Below, in pieces: positions 48,376 to 59,059 of a DNA stretch of 64,000 nucleotides. The notes below the pieces were generated by a model that saw nothing but the letters and a program-made list of their open reading frames with translations, made no database searches and was not told the origin of the DNA. Source of the stretch: Methanolobus vulcani (GTDB lineage: Archaea > Halobacteriota > Methanosarcinia > Methanosarcinales > Methanosarcinaceae); contig NZ_FNCA01000001.1 in NCBI RefSeq assembly GCF_900100715.1, forward strand, positions 310,001 to 374,000, written 5' to 3'. A program made the position numbers and the translations under genes. Each line of letters begins with the position of its first letter. The stretch's first letter is position 1.

Positions 48376-48816
48376 TTACTCCTCCTCTTTAGTATAAATA
48401 AAGAAATTTTGAACAAGCTGTTTTTTTGATCTTTCTCCCCAATAGAACAGGCTTTTACCAAATGCATCCCAATCGATGCTCTTTAGTTTGGCTTGCTGTA
48501 CAGCACGACGCAATTGAACCAGATCATTTGGTGAGCTTGAACGGACAATCTGAAAAATCCGTTTCTCACTGATTTTTCCATCGTTGAGTTGCCTGCCTAA
48601 AGGCTTGGCATTTTCACTATGTTTCTCAGCAAACGGTAAAAGGAAAGCTACGCGTGCCAGTTGTTTTATATATCCTGGATTTTGGTATCCTATAAGATGA
48701 TAAAATGCTGGCAAACATTCCAGATCACCAGGAGTTGAAGCACGCCTTATTTCTGCACGTTGTCCATTATCCAGCGTTTCCCAGAAACGTTGATGAAGTT
48801 CAGTAAACTTTTCCAT
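48376..48816 (-). CDS. cse2: Cascade small subunit Cse2 (Cas11e)
   Basis: 146 residues, helical, basic: REIRRAS-type AEIRRASTPGDLECLPAFY, ARVAFLLPFAEKH and VQLRRAVQQAKLKSIDWDAF. Stabilises the target R-loop. Confidence 0.92.
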   Translation of the reverse strand: MEKFTELHQRFWETLDNGQRAEIRRASTPGDLECLPAFYHLIGYQNPGYIKQLARVAFLLPFAEKHSENAKPLGRQLNDGKISEKRIFQIVRSSSPNDLVQLRRAVQQAKLKSIDWDAFGKSLFYWGERSKKQLVQNFFIYTKEEE

Positions 48817-48846
48817 AATGTAACCTCATATTCTCCTATTATTTAG

Positions 48847-50385
48847 TTAGTTATTATCTCCTATTTTTGCAAGGTTTCTAGTTAGCGTTCTACGACCAGC
48901 TACAACAGCTTTCAGCAATTTTGGGTCATGCTCGTAGGGTAAAAAAGTAGTATCAAATGTACCCATAGCCAATTGAACAAAATAGTTTTTGTATTTTGAT
49001 ATCTCACTAACATCTAATCTTCTCATTATACTATGAAAAACTGGCTCAGACCCTGCAAAATAATTCTTTTTAGTTTGCTCTTTCAGTTTCTTTATTAAAT
49101 TTGACTCCTGCTCCTTATTTCGTATAGTTCGAATTTCGTTTAACTCCTTTCCAAAAGAGTAGATGGCATAATCAAGTGCCTTTTGAGCATCTAAACCGTA
49201 GGATATTAGCAAATTAATTTCTGCTATCTGATTTTCCCAACCAGAAGATATTCCATATAATTCGTGTTTTCTAGCAGCTATACTTTCTTGTGATCCACCT
49301 TTAACATATCCTCCCACAACTAAATTTATTGATTTTCCACGACCAATCGTTTGTTCGTAGTGTGATACAACCACAGCTCTGCTTGCTCCTTCTTGTCCGG
49401 GACTTTTAGTATAAAAGTAACTTAGCATTTCAGTCCAAACAGGATAGTCTCTTCTCAAAGACAAAAATGGTTTTTTACTGGATTTATTTTCTTTAAAAGC
49501 TATTTCATCAATTGGTGTATGTGGATGTTTCCAAAATCCCTCAAAGTAACTCATTCCGGGTTCTGTTAAAAATCCGGATAATATATGATCGTCATCAACA
49601 AATAACTTTATTTTAGCAGGTTGCCAAAAAAGACCTCTTAGTAAACCAATGCTTTGGGCATTCTCTGGACTACTTTTATCAAATGAGGGGAGAACTACCC
49701 AACTAGGATTATTATTTTTGTTTCCATCAAGAAGAGAAGTATTTTGATGAAAATAATCTTTATTTATCACATTAGCCCAGATGGTTTTTCTTAAATTTGT
49801 AGCCTGTATCAATGTAGTTGATGGCATTGAGCCTTTTAAACCAACTGCAAATTGTGCACCACCTAAGCTAAAACCATTTGTAGCTTGCTGAAAAATTGCA
49901 ATTGCAATTTCTCCATAAAACGCATTGTTGATTTCATATGCAGTATTAAAGAATGCTTTTGAAGAAGGCGAGCTACTACTAATTTCAGGCAAACCTATGA
50001 ATAATTTCTGGAACGAAGTCCAGTTTTTAGGAGTCTGACCTTTTGAATTTGCATCTTTAGCTTTCACATCGGCACACTGCATAAATGGATATTTAGGATG
50101 TAACAAATCGAACCATTCCATAAATGACACTATGCCCTTCTCATAATCCGCCTCGCTCATTGTTTTTTCATAAGCATCTAACAAATCGTATTTGTCATCA
50201 GGCATGAAAATAACTTGTACAATACAAACTATCAGTTGCAAAGCAGCCATTTCCATATCATCGCGGGACAAACAAATCTGCCAGTCTTCATCATTACAAA
50301 GCAAACTTTTCAGGCTGATTGTTTCAAACTGCCCTTGCTTTTGAACTGGAATCCAATCCTCTGTAAGTAAATTAAAACCTGTCAT
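48847..50385 (-). CDS. cas8e: Cascade large subunit Cas8e (Cse1)
   Basis: 512 residues: FNLLTEDWIPVQKQG at the start, then FSLGGAQFAVGLKG and SREE-like segments of the Cse1 family. Recognises the PAM and recruits Cas3. Overlaps the end of cas3 by four bases. More AT-rich than cas1 or cas3. Confidence 0.93.
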   Translation of the reverse strand: MTGFNLLTEDWIPVQKQGQFETISLKSLLCNDEDWQICLSRDDMEMAALQLIVCIVQVIFMPDDKYDLLDAYEKTMSEADYEKGIVSFMEWFDLLHPKYPFMQCADVKAKDANSKGQTPKNWTSFQKLFIGLPEISSSSPSSKAFFNTAYEINNAFYGEIAIAIFQQATNGFSLGGAQFAVGLKGSMPSTTLIQATNLRKTIWANVINKDYFHQNTSLLDGNKNNNPSWVVLPSFDKSSPENAQSIGLLRGLFWQPAKIKLFVDDDHILSGFLTEPGMSYFEGFWKHPHTPIDEIAFKENKSSKKPFLSLRRDYPVWTEMLSYFYTKSPGQEGASRAVVVSHYEQTIGRGKSINLVVGGYVKGGSQESIAARKHELYGISSGWENQIAEINLLISYGLDAQKALDYAIYSFGKELNEIRTIRNKEQESNLIKKLKEQTKKNYFAGSEPVFHSIMRRLDVSEISKYKNYFVQLAMGTFDTTFLPYEHDPKLLKAVVAGRRTLTRNLAKIGDNN

Positions 50386-52970
50386 ATTTTGCCCTTCTGC
50401 AAACCTCTGTCCTGAGTATAAAGTAAGTAACCGCCATCATAATCAAAACGCCATCCTTCATCTGTTTTAGTCATAGCTAAGTAATACAATCCATCTCGAT
50501 TTTCAGGCAAAATGCTCCTCCAAAAATTGCTGTCTGGAACTCCCAGACTGTTTTGGCTCAAAAGTTCCCGATCAAACTTATCATCTGGCTTGGGTACAGG
50601 CAAACCGTCCAAAAAGTATCTAACTCCAGCTTCTTCTGTCACCGGTATTACACTTAGATTCATTTTTCCTTCACGTGTAAGCGAATTTGCATTGCCTTCT
50701 GAATCCATAAAGAAAGTATCAGCTTGAGTCAGTCCCTTCGATATCCACTTACTTGCCCATTCTTCCGTTTCATATTCTTCATGCAATTTTGTCAATGACT
50801 CCGGCTCATTCTCCCATCTGCTCTTATCATAAACACGTTCAATCCAATCACGATATGCTTCTGGAAACTGGATTGTATTATTTTGCTCTAACAAGCATTG
50901 AGTGCGCCAAAGAACTCTTGTATTTTTATAGACAAAATTATGTAAGCCGTATATTTTCTTTGGATTATCAGTTAAATCCACATCAGCAATATTTGGCATC
51001 ACAACCGTGCAGCGTGGCTTATTATAGGAATCAGGACGCTGCTTTAAATGCCTGTGCAACCTCCCCATACGCTGAAATAGCAGATCAATTGGACATATAA
51101 ATGATATCATCCAATCAAAATCAATATCCAATGATTGTTCAATTACCTGAGTTCCAACTAATATCCGTCCCTGATCAGGACTCTTTTTATCATAATTATC
51201 CAATACTGTTTTTTCTTTATTCATTCTGTCACAGTATCGATATCTTGAATGGAAAATATCAACTGGAATAGAAGCCATTTCACCTAGAAGATGTGCATAT
51301 CTTTGTGCATCATCAACTAAATTACAAACAATGCCGACTTTAGCTCCCTCTTCTGCTGCTTTAACTATCTGTTCAAGTTGTTCATTGGATATTGAACAAT
51401 CATCCGTTTTCCATAACTCGATTTCAACAATTTTATCCTGAATATTGTTCCGAGTCTCTAATTTAAATATATGAACATCGCTATCTGTTGCCTGTAAAAT
51501 CAAAGGATATTCTTTTTCATCGATTACAGCATCAGTACCCCACGCACTACACAGCGATTGCTTTTGATATGCAGGAAGAGTTGCAGATAGTAAAATGACA
51601 CTGCCACCTGCTTGTTTTTGTTGTTTGATTACAGCTTCCAAAATGCCGTACATGTAAGCATCATAAGCATGAATCTCATCAATTATCAAAACACTTTTTC
51701 CGATTCCAAAACTCCGAACAAAATAATGCTTTAAGGGTCTTATTGCTGAAAGCATGACCTGATCAACAGTAGTGACTGCAATTTGTCCTAAAAAAGCACG
51801 TTTTCTGCTGGAAGATAACCATTCACTACACTGTGCACCGGCTTCAAGATCACCCTGAGGATTAATAGACTGTCTGTGTCTTTCAATCATCCTTTTGAAG
51901 TGTTCATTAGAATCCCGCTTCCCATGTGCCAGGATAACGTTGTCATTACTTTCGAATATTTTGTAAGCAACATTTTCCAGACGATCTAACATTGCATTTG
52001 CTGTTGCTTGCGTGGGCAAAGCAAAAACTATACTGTCCGCTAAACTATCCGCCAATAATCTGGATGCGTAAGCCAAAGCAGCTTCTGTTTTTCCACTGCC
52101 AGTACTGGCTTCAACTATGATTAAAGACTGTTCTACTGACAATCTATCGATTAGTGTTTGTATGTTCTGTGGTGTGTAATCAGGATAAAGAGCTTGCATC
52201 CCGCCAATAGTATGTACATGAGCTAAAAGACCAAAGTCATTCAAAGCTTTTAATGCATTTTCTTTTCTGCTACTAAAGTAATCCTCTAATGATGCTTCAT
52301 TTGAGGATTCAATTTGTTGGAATTCAAAATGTTCTCTATTGGACCCCAGCCAATCACAAACACTACAAAATCCTGCAAGCAATACCGGTGGATTTTCTGT
52401 AGGGATATTATCAAAACTAATACCGGCAGGCTCTAAAAAAATGCGGTTCAATTCTTGTATCAACATTTGGCGAGCCAGGCAATCTTGCACTGTTACAGAT
52501 TCATCAACAAATGGAGGAAAATTGGGTTCAGCGTTTGTAGGAATAGACCCGTGATGTCCTGCAACTGCGGCAAACCAATTTTGTAACCAGTCTTGCTGCC
52601 TGTAAGCAACATTCTCAAAATAAATATCACTTTCAAGCACGAACCACTTGTATCCTTCGTCACCATGAAAATAATTCTTCGTTCCTAAATTTTTAGGCAA
52701 ATTTGCATTGTAGTTTGTTTCAGCTAAATCCAAAACCTTCATCTGGAACCGAACATCAAATTTCCCAAGATCATGTAACGCAACGAAGAACATCACCCAT
52801 GCATGAGCTTGTTCTTCGAACAAGCCTGTTTCATGGGAAAAACGATGACGTATACTCGGGCTGTTCTCCCACCACTTATCAGCAACTGCTGCAACATCCA
52901 TGCAGTGATAAGGCAATGGATGCCAGATTGACTCCTCCGCTTTCCCCCAATATTTGAATATTTCTTTCAA
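50382..52970 (-). CDS. cas3: CRISPR helicase-nuclease Cas3
   Basis: 862 residues. N-terminal HD nuclease: His22, His66-Asp67 (VALHDLGKFD) and His139-His140 (AGHHGSIP). The SF2 helicase has ASTGSGKTEAALA, DEIHAYDAYM, LLSATLP, GTQVIEQSLDIDFD and QRMGRLHRH. First gene of the cas operon; a minus-strand TATA-like stretch near 53000-53010 lies just before it. Confidence 0.97.
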   Translation of the reverse strand: MKEIFKYWGKAEESIWHPLPYHCMDVAAVADKWWENSPSIRHRFSHETGLFEEQAHAWVMFFVALHDLGKFDVRFQMKVLDLAETNYNANLPKNLGTKNYFHGDEGYKWFVLESDIYFENVAYRQQDWLQNWFAAVAGHHGSIPTNAEPNFPPFVDESVTVQDCLARQMLIQELNRIFLEPAGISFDNIPTENPPVLLAGFCSVCDWLGSNREHFEFQQIESSNEASLEDYFSSRKENALKALNDFGLLAHVHTIGGMQALYPDYTPQNIQTLIDRLSVEQSLIIVEASTGSGKTEAALAYASRLLADSLADSIVFALPTQATANAMLDRLENVAYKIFESNDNVILAHGKRDSNEHFKRMIERHRQSINPQGDLEAGAQCSEWLSSSRKRAFLGQIAVTTVDQVMLSAIRPLKHYFVRSFGIGKSVLIIDEIHAYDAYMYGILEAVIKQQKQAGGSVILLSATLPAYQKQSLCSAWGTDAVIDEKEYPLILQATDSDVHIFKLETRNNIQDKIVEIELWKTDDCSISNEQLEQIVKAAEEGAKVGIVCNLVDDAQRYAHLLGEMASIPVDIFHSRYRYCDRMNKEKTVLDNYDKKSPDQGRILVGTQVIEQSLDIDFDWMISFICPIDLLFQRMGRLHRHLKQRPDSYNKPRCTVVMPNIADVDLTDNPKKIYGLHNFVYKNTRVLWRTQCLLEQNNTIQFPEAYRDWIERVYDKSRWENEPESLTKLHEEYETEEWASKWISKGLTQADTFFMDSEGNANSLTREGKMNLSVIPVTEEAGVRYFLDGLPVPKPDDKFDRELLSQNSLGVPDSNFWRSILPENRDGLYYLAMTKTDEGWRFDYDGGYLLYTQDRGLQKGKI

Positions 52971-53038
52971 TTAAATATCACTCTCACAATTGCTTGATGA
53001 TAAATATTAAGCAAAATTCCAATGTATCTAATGTAATA

Positions 53039-53150
53039 CTGTATACCTTTAATATATACTTTACTATTCAATAATTAAACTGTATTACTATCAAAATACT
53101 ATGTACCCATATATCATCGAATACACCTATATACGTCTACTTGTATACAG
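53039..53150. promoter_or_regulatory. Inverted CTGTATAC pair in the cas3/csa3 intergenic region
   Basis: CTGTATAC at 53039-53046 and its inverse GTATACAG at 53143-53150, in the 187-base divergent promoter region. One copy is 69 bases before cas3, the other eight bases before the regulator start. Candidate operators for the regulator. Confidence 0.4.
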
Positions 53151-53157
53151 GTAAACG

Positions 53158-53757
53158 ATGCCAAATCTAACACTCATAACTACACTCTACACACTCGACC
53201 CCGTACTGGTCTGTATAACACGTCTTTCACCTTCAAGAGTGATAGTTATTACAGAAGATGGAGCAGTTGACAAGAAAGCCCAAGCAGAGCGGATACTGGA
53301 AACCACATTTGGCAAAGTGATTGAGATTCAGAAACTGATTACTTCGCTGTATGATCCGGTAATGGTTGCTCAGGATGTGGCAGATATCATTGAACAAGAA
53401 CATGACATGGGAAATCAAGTAATTCTCAATGTGTCGGGCGGAAGAAAACCACAGGCATTTGGATCTCTTTTTGGAGCCTATGCACGAAGTGAAATGGTAA
53501 AAAAGGTTGTCTATGTAAAGGAAGAAGATAATGCTATGATCGAGTTTCCTATACTTGGGTTTAATATATCCCCCACCAAAAAAGCAATCCTTGAACATAT
53601 TAAGCAGGGTGAGAAAGCAGTTAGCAAAATTGCCGTGAAAGTAGATATCTCAAGAGGAATGGCCTATAATCATATTCGTGAACTCAAGGAAATGGGCTAC
53701 ATATCAGATGAGGATGGATTCGACATTACCGATTCAGGAAGGCTTGCAGTAATCTGA
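53158..53757 (+). CDS. csa3: Csa3-like CARF/winged-helix regulator
   Basis: 199 residues. The N-terminal CARF-type Rossmann domain (about 1-130: PNLTLITTLYTLDPV, then ILNVSGGRKPQAFGS) can sense cyclic oligoadenylate in other members. Residues about 140-199 are a winged helix (ISPTKKAILEHIK, SRGMAYNHIRELKEMGYI). AGGTAA precedes the ATG. It is divergent from cas3, so it probably controls the cas operon and itself. Confidence 0.9.
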   Translation: MPNLTLITTLYTLDPVLVCITRLSPSRVIVITEDGAVDKKAQAERILETTFGKVIEIQKLITSLYDPVMVAQDVADIIEQEHDMGNQVILNVSGGRKPQAFGSLFGAYARSEMVKKVVYVKEEDNAMIEFPILGFNISPTKKAILEHIKQGEKAVSKIAVKVDISRGMAYNHIRELKEMGYISDEDGFDITDSGRLAVI

Positions 53758-53828
53758 TCGTTCTTTTATATTTAGAGATAATTGCTAATGCAAAAAATTA
53801 ATTCAGATAAGTTACTTTTACTGCATCC

Positions 53829-54542
53829 ATGAAAGAACTATACCTTACTGATTGTTACCTGAAAGAGTTTGATGCAACTGTTGAAAGTGTAAAGGATGAT
53901 AAATTCGTGGTTCTGGACCAGACTGCATTCTATCCAAAATCCGGCGGACAGCCACATGACACAGGGAAACTTGTGAAGGAAGACGGCACAGAGTTTCCTG
54001 TGATCTTCGCCGGAAAATTTGGTGGAGACATCAGTCATGAGGTTTCAAAACCCGGACTTAATCCAGGGGATAAAGTAAAGGGAATAATTGACTGGGACAG
54101 AAGGTACCGTTTCATGCAATATCACACCGCCTGCCACATTCTAAGTGCTATTATCCACAACGAGACAGGTGCCATGATAACTGGAAATCAGCTTGGAGAA
54201 GATAAGACTCGTGTTGACTTCAATCTGGAGGACTTTGACCGTGAGCAGATAGCTTCCTATGAAAGCAAGGTCAATGAGATTATAGATCGCAATATTCCGG
54301 TGAGCATTGATATAATGCCACGTGAAGAAGCTTTCAGCATTCCTTCTGTTGTCAAACTCAAGGATGCATTCCCTCCTGAGATCGAAGAGATAAGGATAAT
54401 CAGTATTCCTGGTGTTGATGTGCAGGCATGTGGAGGTACACACATGGCAAATACCGGTGACATTCCACACATATCAATAATAAAAGCCGAGAACAAAGGA
54501 AAGAACAACAGAAGAGTATATTTTAAATTTGCAGATGAGTGA
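53829..54542 (+). CDS. alaX: Alanyl-tRNA editing protein AlaX
   Basis: 237 residues. Hydrolyses Ser- or Gly-tRNA(Ala). The zinc site is in QYHTACHIL (HxxxH) and VDVQACGGTHMANTGD (C and H). The N-terminal beta-barrel has DQTAFYPKSGGQPHDTG, as in AlaRS. This is the longer AlaX form with both domains. Confidence 0.95.
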   Translation: MKELYLTDCYLKEFDATVESVKDDKFVVLDQTAFYPKSGGQPHDTGKLVKEDGTEFPVIFAGKFGGDISHEVSKPGLNPGDKVKGIIDWDRRYRFMQYHTACHILSAIIHNETGAMITGNQLGEDKTRVDFNLEDFDREQIASYESKVNEIIDRNIPVSIDIMPREEAFSIPSVVKLKDAFPPEIEEIRIISIPGVDVQACGGTHMANTGDIPHISIIKAENKGKNNRRVYFKFADE

Positions 54543-54612
54543 GAACTTATCGGCATTAATAAGATCTTAGATTTTATTTTTTGATTTTTCTTTTTAATAT
54601 TGTCCTGATATA

Positions 54613-57003
54613 TTATTCAGTTTCGTGGATATCTGGATTGAACAGAGGCAGAGATATATGAACTGTTGTTCCCACCCCTTCCTCACTTTCTACTTCTATT
54701 GCTCCGCAATGCAATTCCACAATATTTTTTGCCAGGTACAGACCAAGACCATTTCCACCATAGATACGGGTGGCTGAGCCATCCACCTGATAGAACCTGT
54801 CAAATATCCTGTCCATGCATGAACCCGGGATGCCAATTCCGTGATCAGTAACCGATATATGAACTTCCTTCTCTGATTCAGTGACGGTGATGGTAACTTT
54901 AGAATCCTTTGATGAGAATTTGATAGCATTATCCAGAATATACACAAAAAGATATTTCAGGAATTCACAGTTCCCATAAACAAGATGCATGTCGCCAGGA
55001 CAGGCTTTTATTATACTGATGCCTTTTTCCTCTGATCTCATCGAAAGACTTGTAATTGCATTGTCCAGGACATCTTTCAGGTATATAGGAGATAGAACAT
55101 GATATTTTTCAAAATAAAGAGAATTCATGTTGAGTAATGATTCTATGAGTCTTTCCAGACGCTCAGAGTTGGAAACAATTATTTTCATGCACTGTTTTTG
55201 CTTATCTTCCAGCTCACCCAGAAGACCTTCATATATTACTTCACTGTATCCTTTGATGGAAATCAGAGGAGTTTTTAATTCATGGGTTATGTTGGCAACA
55301 AACTCATCCTTCATTCTGTCCAGGGATTTCAGTTCCTCATAGGCTTTACGAGTTTCATTAATAAGACGTATATTCTCCACAGTTATGCCTATCTGGCGAC
55401 CTACATTACCAAGTATGTTGAGATCGGATTTTGATATAATAGTATCCTGATCAGGCAGGAGTAAAATAACACCCACAAGATCCTCACGGGCCATGATTGG
55501 AATGTAAACTAATTTTCCGATGCTTTCCGAATCGATTATCCACTTCAGGCATCCTTCTATCTCATCAACTTTTCCGGTTATCCACGTGTTCTTAGTATCA
55601 GGAACCATCTTAAAGAGCGGATCATCTTCTTTTAAGCAGTCCAGCTTCTCGATTATCTTATCCCTGAAACCTGTGGAAGAGCACAGATCAAATCTGTGTT
55701 CTGCGGAATTGAAAAGGTAAACCGAGCCTGCAGAACAACCAACGTATGAATTGATCTCTTTAAGGATATCTCTTAGGAAATCTTTCATTTCCATTGAACT
55801 TGCAGCTATCATGGCCGTGGACTGGAGTATCACAAGATTACGATTCTTTCTTTGCAGATCCTCCTGGGCAAGTGATATTTCTGTTATATCCTGGGTTGTT
55901 CCCTGGAACAGCATCTGCCTTCCTTCACTGTCCCATGTGACCTCACCAAGAGAATGCAGTATACAGATACTTCCATTCTTTTTGATAAATCTGGTTTTAA
56001 TATCAAATTTGTATCCCGGTATGGAAAGCGCCAGTTCAGTACATGAAGTGAAAGTTTCCCTGTCCTCCGGATGCATCCTGTCATAATAATGATCCCTTCC
56101 GATGTTAATTTCGCCAGGGGAGTAACCCATTAAATGATACATTTCATCTGACCAGAAATGTTTCTTTGTACGCAGGTCTACTTCCCAGCTTCCAACATGC
56201 GAGATTTCCTGCGCCCTGGCCAGTCTTTCACGGTGCTTCAGGATGGACTGTTCTGCTTTTTTTCGTTCGATACTGTCTATGAAAATGTCCCCGATAACCC
56301 TCATTAGTTTTACATAATTATGTGGCCATTGTTTTTTTCGGCCAATCGTATCGAATCCAAGAAAACCGATCATTTTTCCGCCGGACTGCAAAGGTATGGA
56401 TAGCACGGATTCAATGCCTTCCTCTTGCAATACTATCTTCTCCTTATTGGCAGAAGGTGGTAGTTTTGATGTGTCAGGAATGTGAACGATCTCGGGACTG
56501 GCCATTTTTTCCATCCACCAGGGGAAATCACGCCCAGGGTAATTGTAAATTTTTCTGTTATCCCTATCGTTAGTGTGCCACTGGTATACCGTATCGTTTT
56601 CACCTGGTTCCAGGGACAGTAATATTAGGTAGCTGCGGTCAGCATCTGCAAAATCAGCCATTTTTTTAAGTGAATGTTCAATAGCATTGTCAATATGTTC
56701 TAATTTCTTTCCAATGAAATTAGAAGATATCTCTGCAACAAGGTTCTCAAACCTTAACTGAGATATTAATTCGTTTTCAGCAAAATGGCATTTCTGAGCC
56801 ATTTTTGAAACGGTCATCCCGAAAAGAAGAAATCCAAAAAATACAAATGATCTGATGGAAAAGTTATATAGTGTTTCTTTTACTTCAATGGAAAAAGGCA
56901 GTATATTAACAGAAAAGAGCAGATGAGCTATGTACGTATCTGCAATTAAAAATGTCAGACCGAAACATATTGAAATCAGTATTATTTTTACGTCTTTTCT
57001 CAT
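54613..57003 (-). CDS. Membrane sensor histidine kinase with GAF-PAS-GAF
   Basis: 796 residues. Two N-terminal membrane helices (about 6-28 and 45-65), GAF about 85-235, PAS about 260-375 (VGSWEVDLRTKKHFWSDEMYH), a second GAF about 390-530, the phosphoacceptor in NITHELKTPLISI, and an ATPase domain with YILDNAIKFSSKD, DHGIGIPGSCMDRIF and GNGLGLYLAKNIV. Third kinase of the window without a cognate regulator gene. Confidence 0.93.
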   Translation of the reverse strand: MRKDVKIILISICFGLTFLIADTYIAHLLFSVNILPFSIEVKETLYNFSIRSFVFFGFLLFGMTVSKMAQKCHFAENELISQLRFENLVAEISSNFIGKKLEHIDNAIEHSLKKMADFADADRSYLILLSLEPGENDTVYQWHTNDRDNRKIYNYPGRDFPWWMEKMASPEIVHIPDTSKLPPSANKEKIVLQEEGIESVLSIPLQSGGKMIGFLGFDTIGRKKQWPHNYVKLMRVIGDIFIDSIERKKAEQSILKHRERLARAQEISHVGSWEVDLRTKKHFWSDEMYHLMGYSPGEINIGRDHYYDRMHPEDRETFTSCTELALSIPGYKFDIKTRFIKKNGSICILHSLGEVTWDSEGRQMLFQGTTQDITEISLAQEDLQRKNRNLVILQSTAMIAASSMEMKDFLRDILKEINSYVGCSAGSVYLFNSAEHRFDLCSSTGFRDKIIEKLDCLKEDDPLFKMVPDTKNTWITGKVDEIEGCLKWIIDSESIGKLVYIPIMAREDLVGVILLLPDQDTIISKSDLNILGNVGRQIGITVENIRLINETRKAYEELKSLDRMKDEFVANITHELKTPLISIKGYSEVIYEGLLGELEDKQKQCMKIIVSNSERLERLIESLLNMNSLYFEKYHVLSPIYLKDVLDNAITSLSMRSEEKGISIIKACPGDMHLVYGNCEFLKYLFVYILDNAIKFSSKDSKVTITVTESEKEVHISVTDHGIGIPGSCMDRIFDRFYQVDGSATRIYGGNGLGLYLAKNIVELHCGAIEVESEEGVGTTVHISLPLFNPDIHETE

Positions 57004-57441
57004 ATACGTTCCTACTACAAAAAGAAAAATTCATTTCAGCATTGTAGATGCTTTATTTCTTTTTCAAGAGCGTTTAGGCTTACATTAGGCAAATATAGAG
57101 GATTTTATATATAACTTCCTATTTTATCTGGATTAAAAATTAAGGACTGGAATCATCAGGCAAAATGGATTACCTCAAGGACCTCCTGTGATAATTTCTA
57201 TGCCCTTAACGCTTATTTCTTTACAATCCTTCTTTATATTATTACGCACTTAAATTCTTAAAGAGACAAGTATATGTAAAATGGTGCATTTACAAAGTAG
57301 GTTAAAATAGGTTGAGGTCACTTGAACGAAATCAAAACCTTACGGGCATTATGTAGAAAAAGATATAATTGCATTTGTCCTTTAAACCTATAAAATCAAA
57401 ATGCGCAATAATTATTGCACTTATCTGCGGAGATAGACAAA
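57004..57441. promoter_or_regulatory. 438-bp divergent region: serA promoter and palindrome
   Basis: No gene seen. On the serA side a TATA-like CCTATAAAATC near 57388 predicts a transcript start near 57412. A perfect 14-bp palindrome GCAATAATTATTGC (57405-57418) overlaps that start and is a strong operator candidate. The left part is T/A-rich and should hold the kinase promoter. Confidence 0.5.
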
Positions 57442-59013
57442 ATGAAAGTACTAGTCAGTGATCCATTATCAGAACAGGGATTAACAATACTTCAGCAGCA
57501 TTTCACAGTTGATGTTATTACAAAACTTTCCGAAGAGGAACTTGTAGAGAAAATACCGGAATATGACGCACTTGTAATAAGAAGCGGAACACAGGTTACA
57601 AGAAAGGTCATCGAGGCTGCCGATAAGATGAAGATCGTGGGCAGAGCAGGCGTTGGTGTTGACAACGTAGACGTAGAAGCAGCAACAGAGAAAGGAATTA
57701 TTGTTGTCAATGCGCCTGAAGGTAACATGCTTTCTGCCGCAGAACATACAATTGCTATGATGATGGCACTTGCAAGGAACGTACCTCAGGCCGATGCATC
57801 TCTTAAAGCTAAAAAATGGGAACGCAGCAAATTCATGGGTGTTGAGGTCAACGGAAAGACCCTTGGTGTTATCGGTCTTGGACGTATCGGTGCCGAAGTT
57901 GCCAAGAGAGCACAGGGTATGAACATGAATATCCTTGCATATGATCCCTTTGTCTCAGACGAGAGGGCAAAGGAAATGGGTGTGAAGATGATGTCCGTTC
58001 AGGAAATCGCAAAGGAAGCTGATTTCATTACAGTTCACACACCACTTACAAAAGATACAAGAAATATCATCGATGCCGAAGAGTTTGGCATGATGAAGAG
58101 CAACGCAAGAATAATCAATTGTGCACGTGGAGGCATCATCAACGAGGAAGCTCTTGCAGAAGCCCTGAATAGTGAAAAGATTGCAGGCGCAGCAATTGAT
58201 GTCTTTACCAGTGAACCACCTTTTGACGGGCCACTTCTTGACTGTAAGAACATTATAGTTACTCCGCACCTTGGTGCTTCAACTGCAGAAGCACAGATCA
58301 ATGTAGCAGTTTCAGTTGCAGAAGAAGTTGTTGCTGTACTTAACGGCGGAACTGCAAAGAATGCGATTAATATTCCTTCCGTAAAACCAGAGCTTATGAC
58401 AATGCTTGCTCCTTACATTCAGCTCGCTGAGACAATGAGCAATGCATGCGCGCAACTCCTTGGTAAGAACTACGAGAAGATCTCAATATCATACAACGGT
58501 GACATCGCTGAGAAGGATACAAGACCTGTCACAGTTGCCGCGATAAAAGGTATGCTGCAGGTTGCCCTGGGTTCTGCAGTGAACTATGTGAACGCAGGTG
58601 CCCTTGCAAAGTCAAGGAAAGTAGAAGTTATCGAAAGCAAGTCAGAGACAACAGAAGAGTTCAGCTCCACCATAAAGATTGAAGTTACTATGGGTGATGA
58701 GAGGGTATCCATTGGCGGTACTGTTATAGCAGGCAAAGGAAAGATCATAAGTGTCAATGGAGAGCATGTTGATATTGTGCCATCCGGATACATGATCGTT
58801 GCAACACACGTCAATAAGCCAAATGTTATCGGACCATGCTGCCTTGTGCTTGGAAAGAACGGCATAAATATTTCCGGTATGCAGGTAGGAAGAGCTGAAA
58901 TAGGTGGAACTACCATAATGGTACTTAATGTTGATTCCGAAGTGCCTGAGAATATATTGAAAGAGATGAGGGCAGTTGAAGGAATAATCGACGCCAAGCT
59001 CATCAAATTATAA
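57442..59013 (+). CDS. serA: D-3-phosphoglycerate dehydrogenase
   Basis: Oxidises 3-phosphoglycerate, the first step of serine synthesis. 523 residues from [14 protein letters not shown] (57442), with GGAGAT upstream; an earlier in-frame start adds nine unlike residues. NAD site [18 protein letters not shown]; catalytic Arg in NCARGGI, Glu in SEPPFDG and His in TPHLGAST. Then the intervening domain and a C-terminal ACT domain ([17 protein letters not shown]), the long form. Confidence 0.97.
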   Translation: MKVLVSDPLSEQGLTILQQHFTVDVITKLSEEELVEKIPEYDALVIRSGTQVTRKVIEAADKMKIVGRAGVGVDNVDVEAATEKGIIVVNAPEGNMLSAAEHTIAMMMALARNVPQADASLKAKKWERSKFMGVEVNGKTLGVIGLGRIGAEVAKRAQGMNMNILAYDPFVSDERAKEMGVKMMSVQEIAKEADFITVHTPLTKDTRNIIDAEEFGMMKSNARIINCARGGIINEEALAEALNSEKIAGAAIDVFTSEPPFDGPLLDCKNIIVTPHLGASTAEAQINVAVSVAEEVVAVLNGGTAKNAINIPSVKPELMTMLAPYIQLAETMSNACAQLLGKNYEKISISYNGDIAEKDTRPVTVAAIKGMLQVALGSAVNYVNAGALAKSRKVEVIESKSETTEEFSSTIKIEVTMGDERVSIGGTVIAGKGKIISVNGEHVDIVPSGYMIVATHVNKPNVIGPCCLVLGKNGINISGMQVGRAEIGGTTIMVLNVDSEVPENILKEMRAVEGIIDAKLIKL

Positions 59014-59059
59014 ACCCGGAACAAAATACTATAAACAAAAAGGATGGTAGCAGCTAAAA

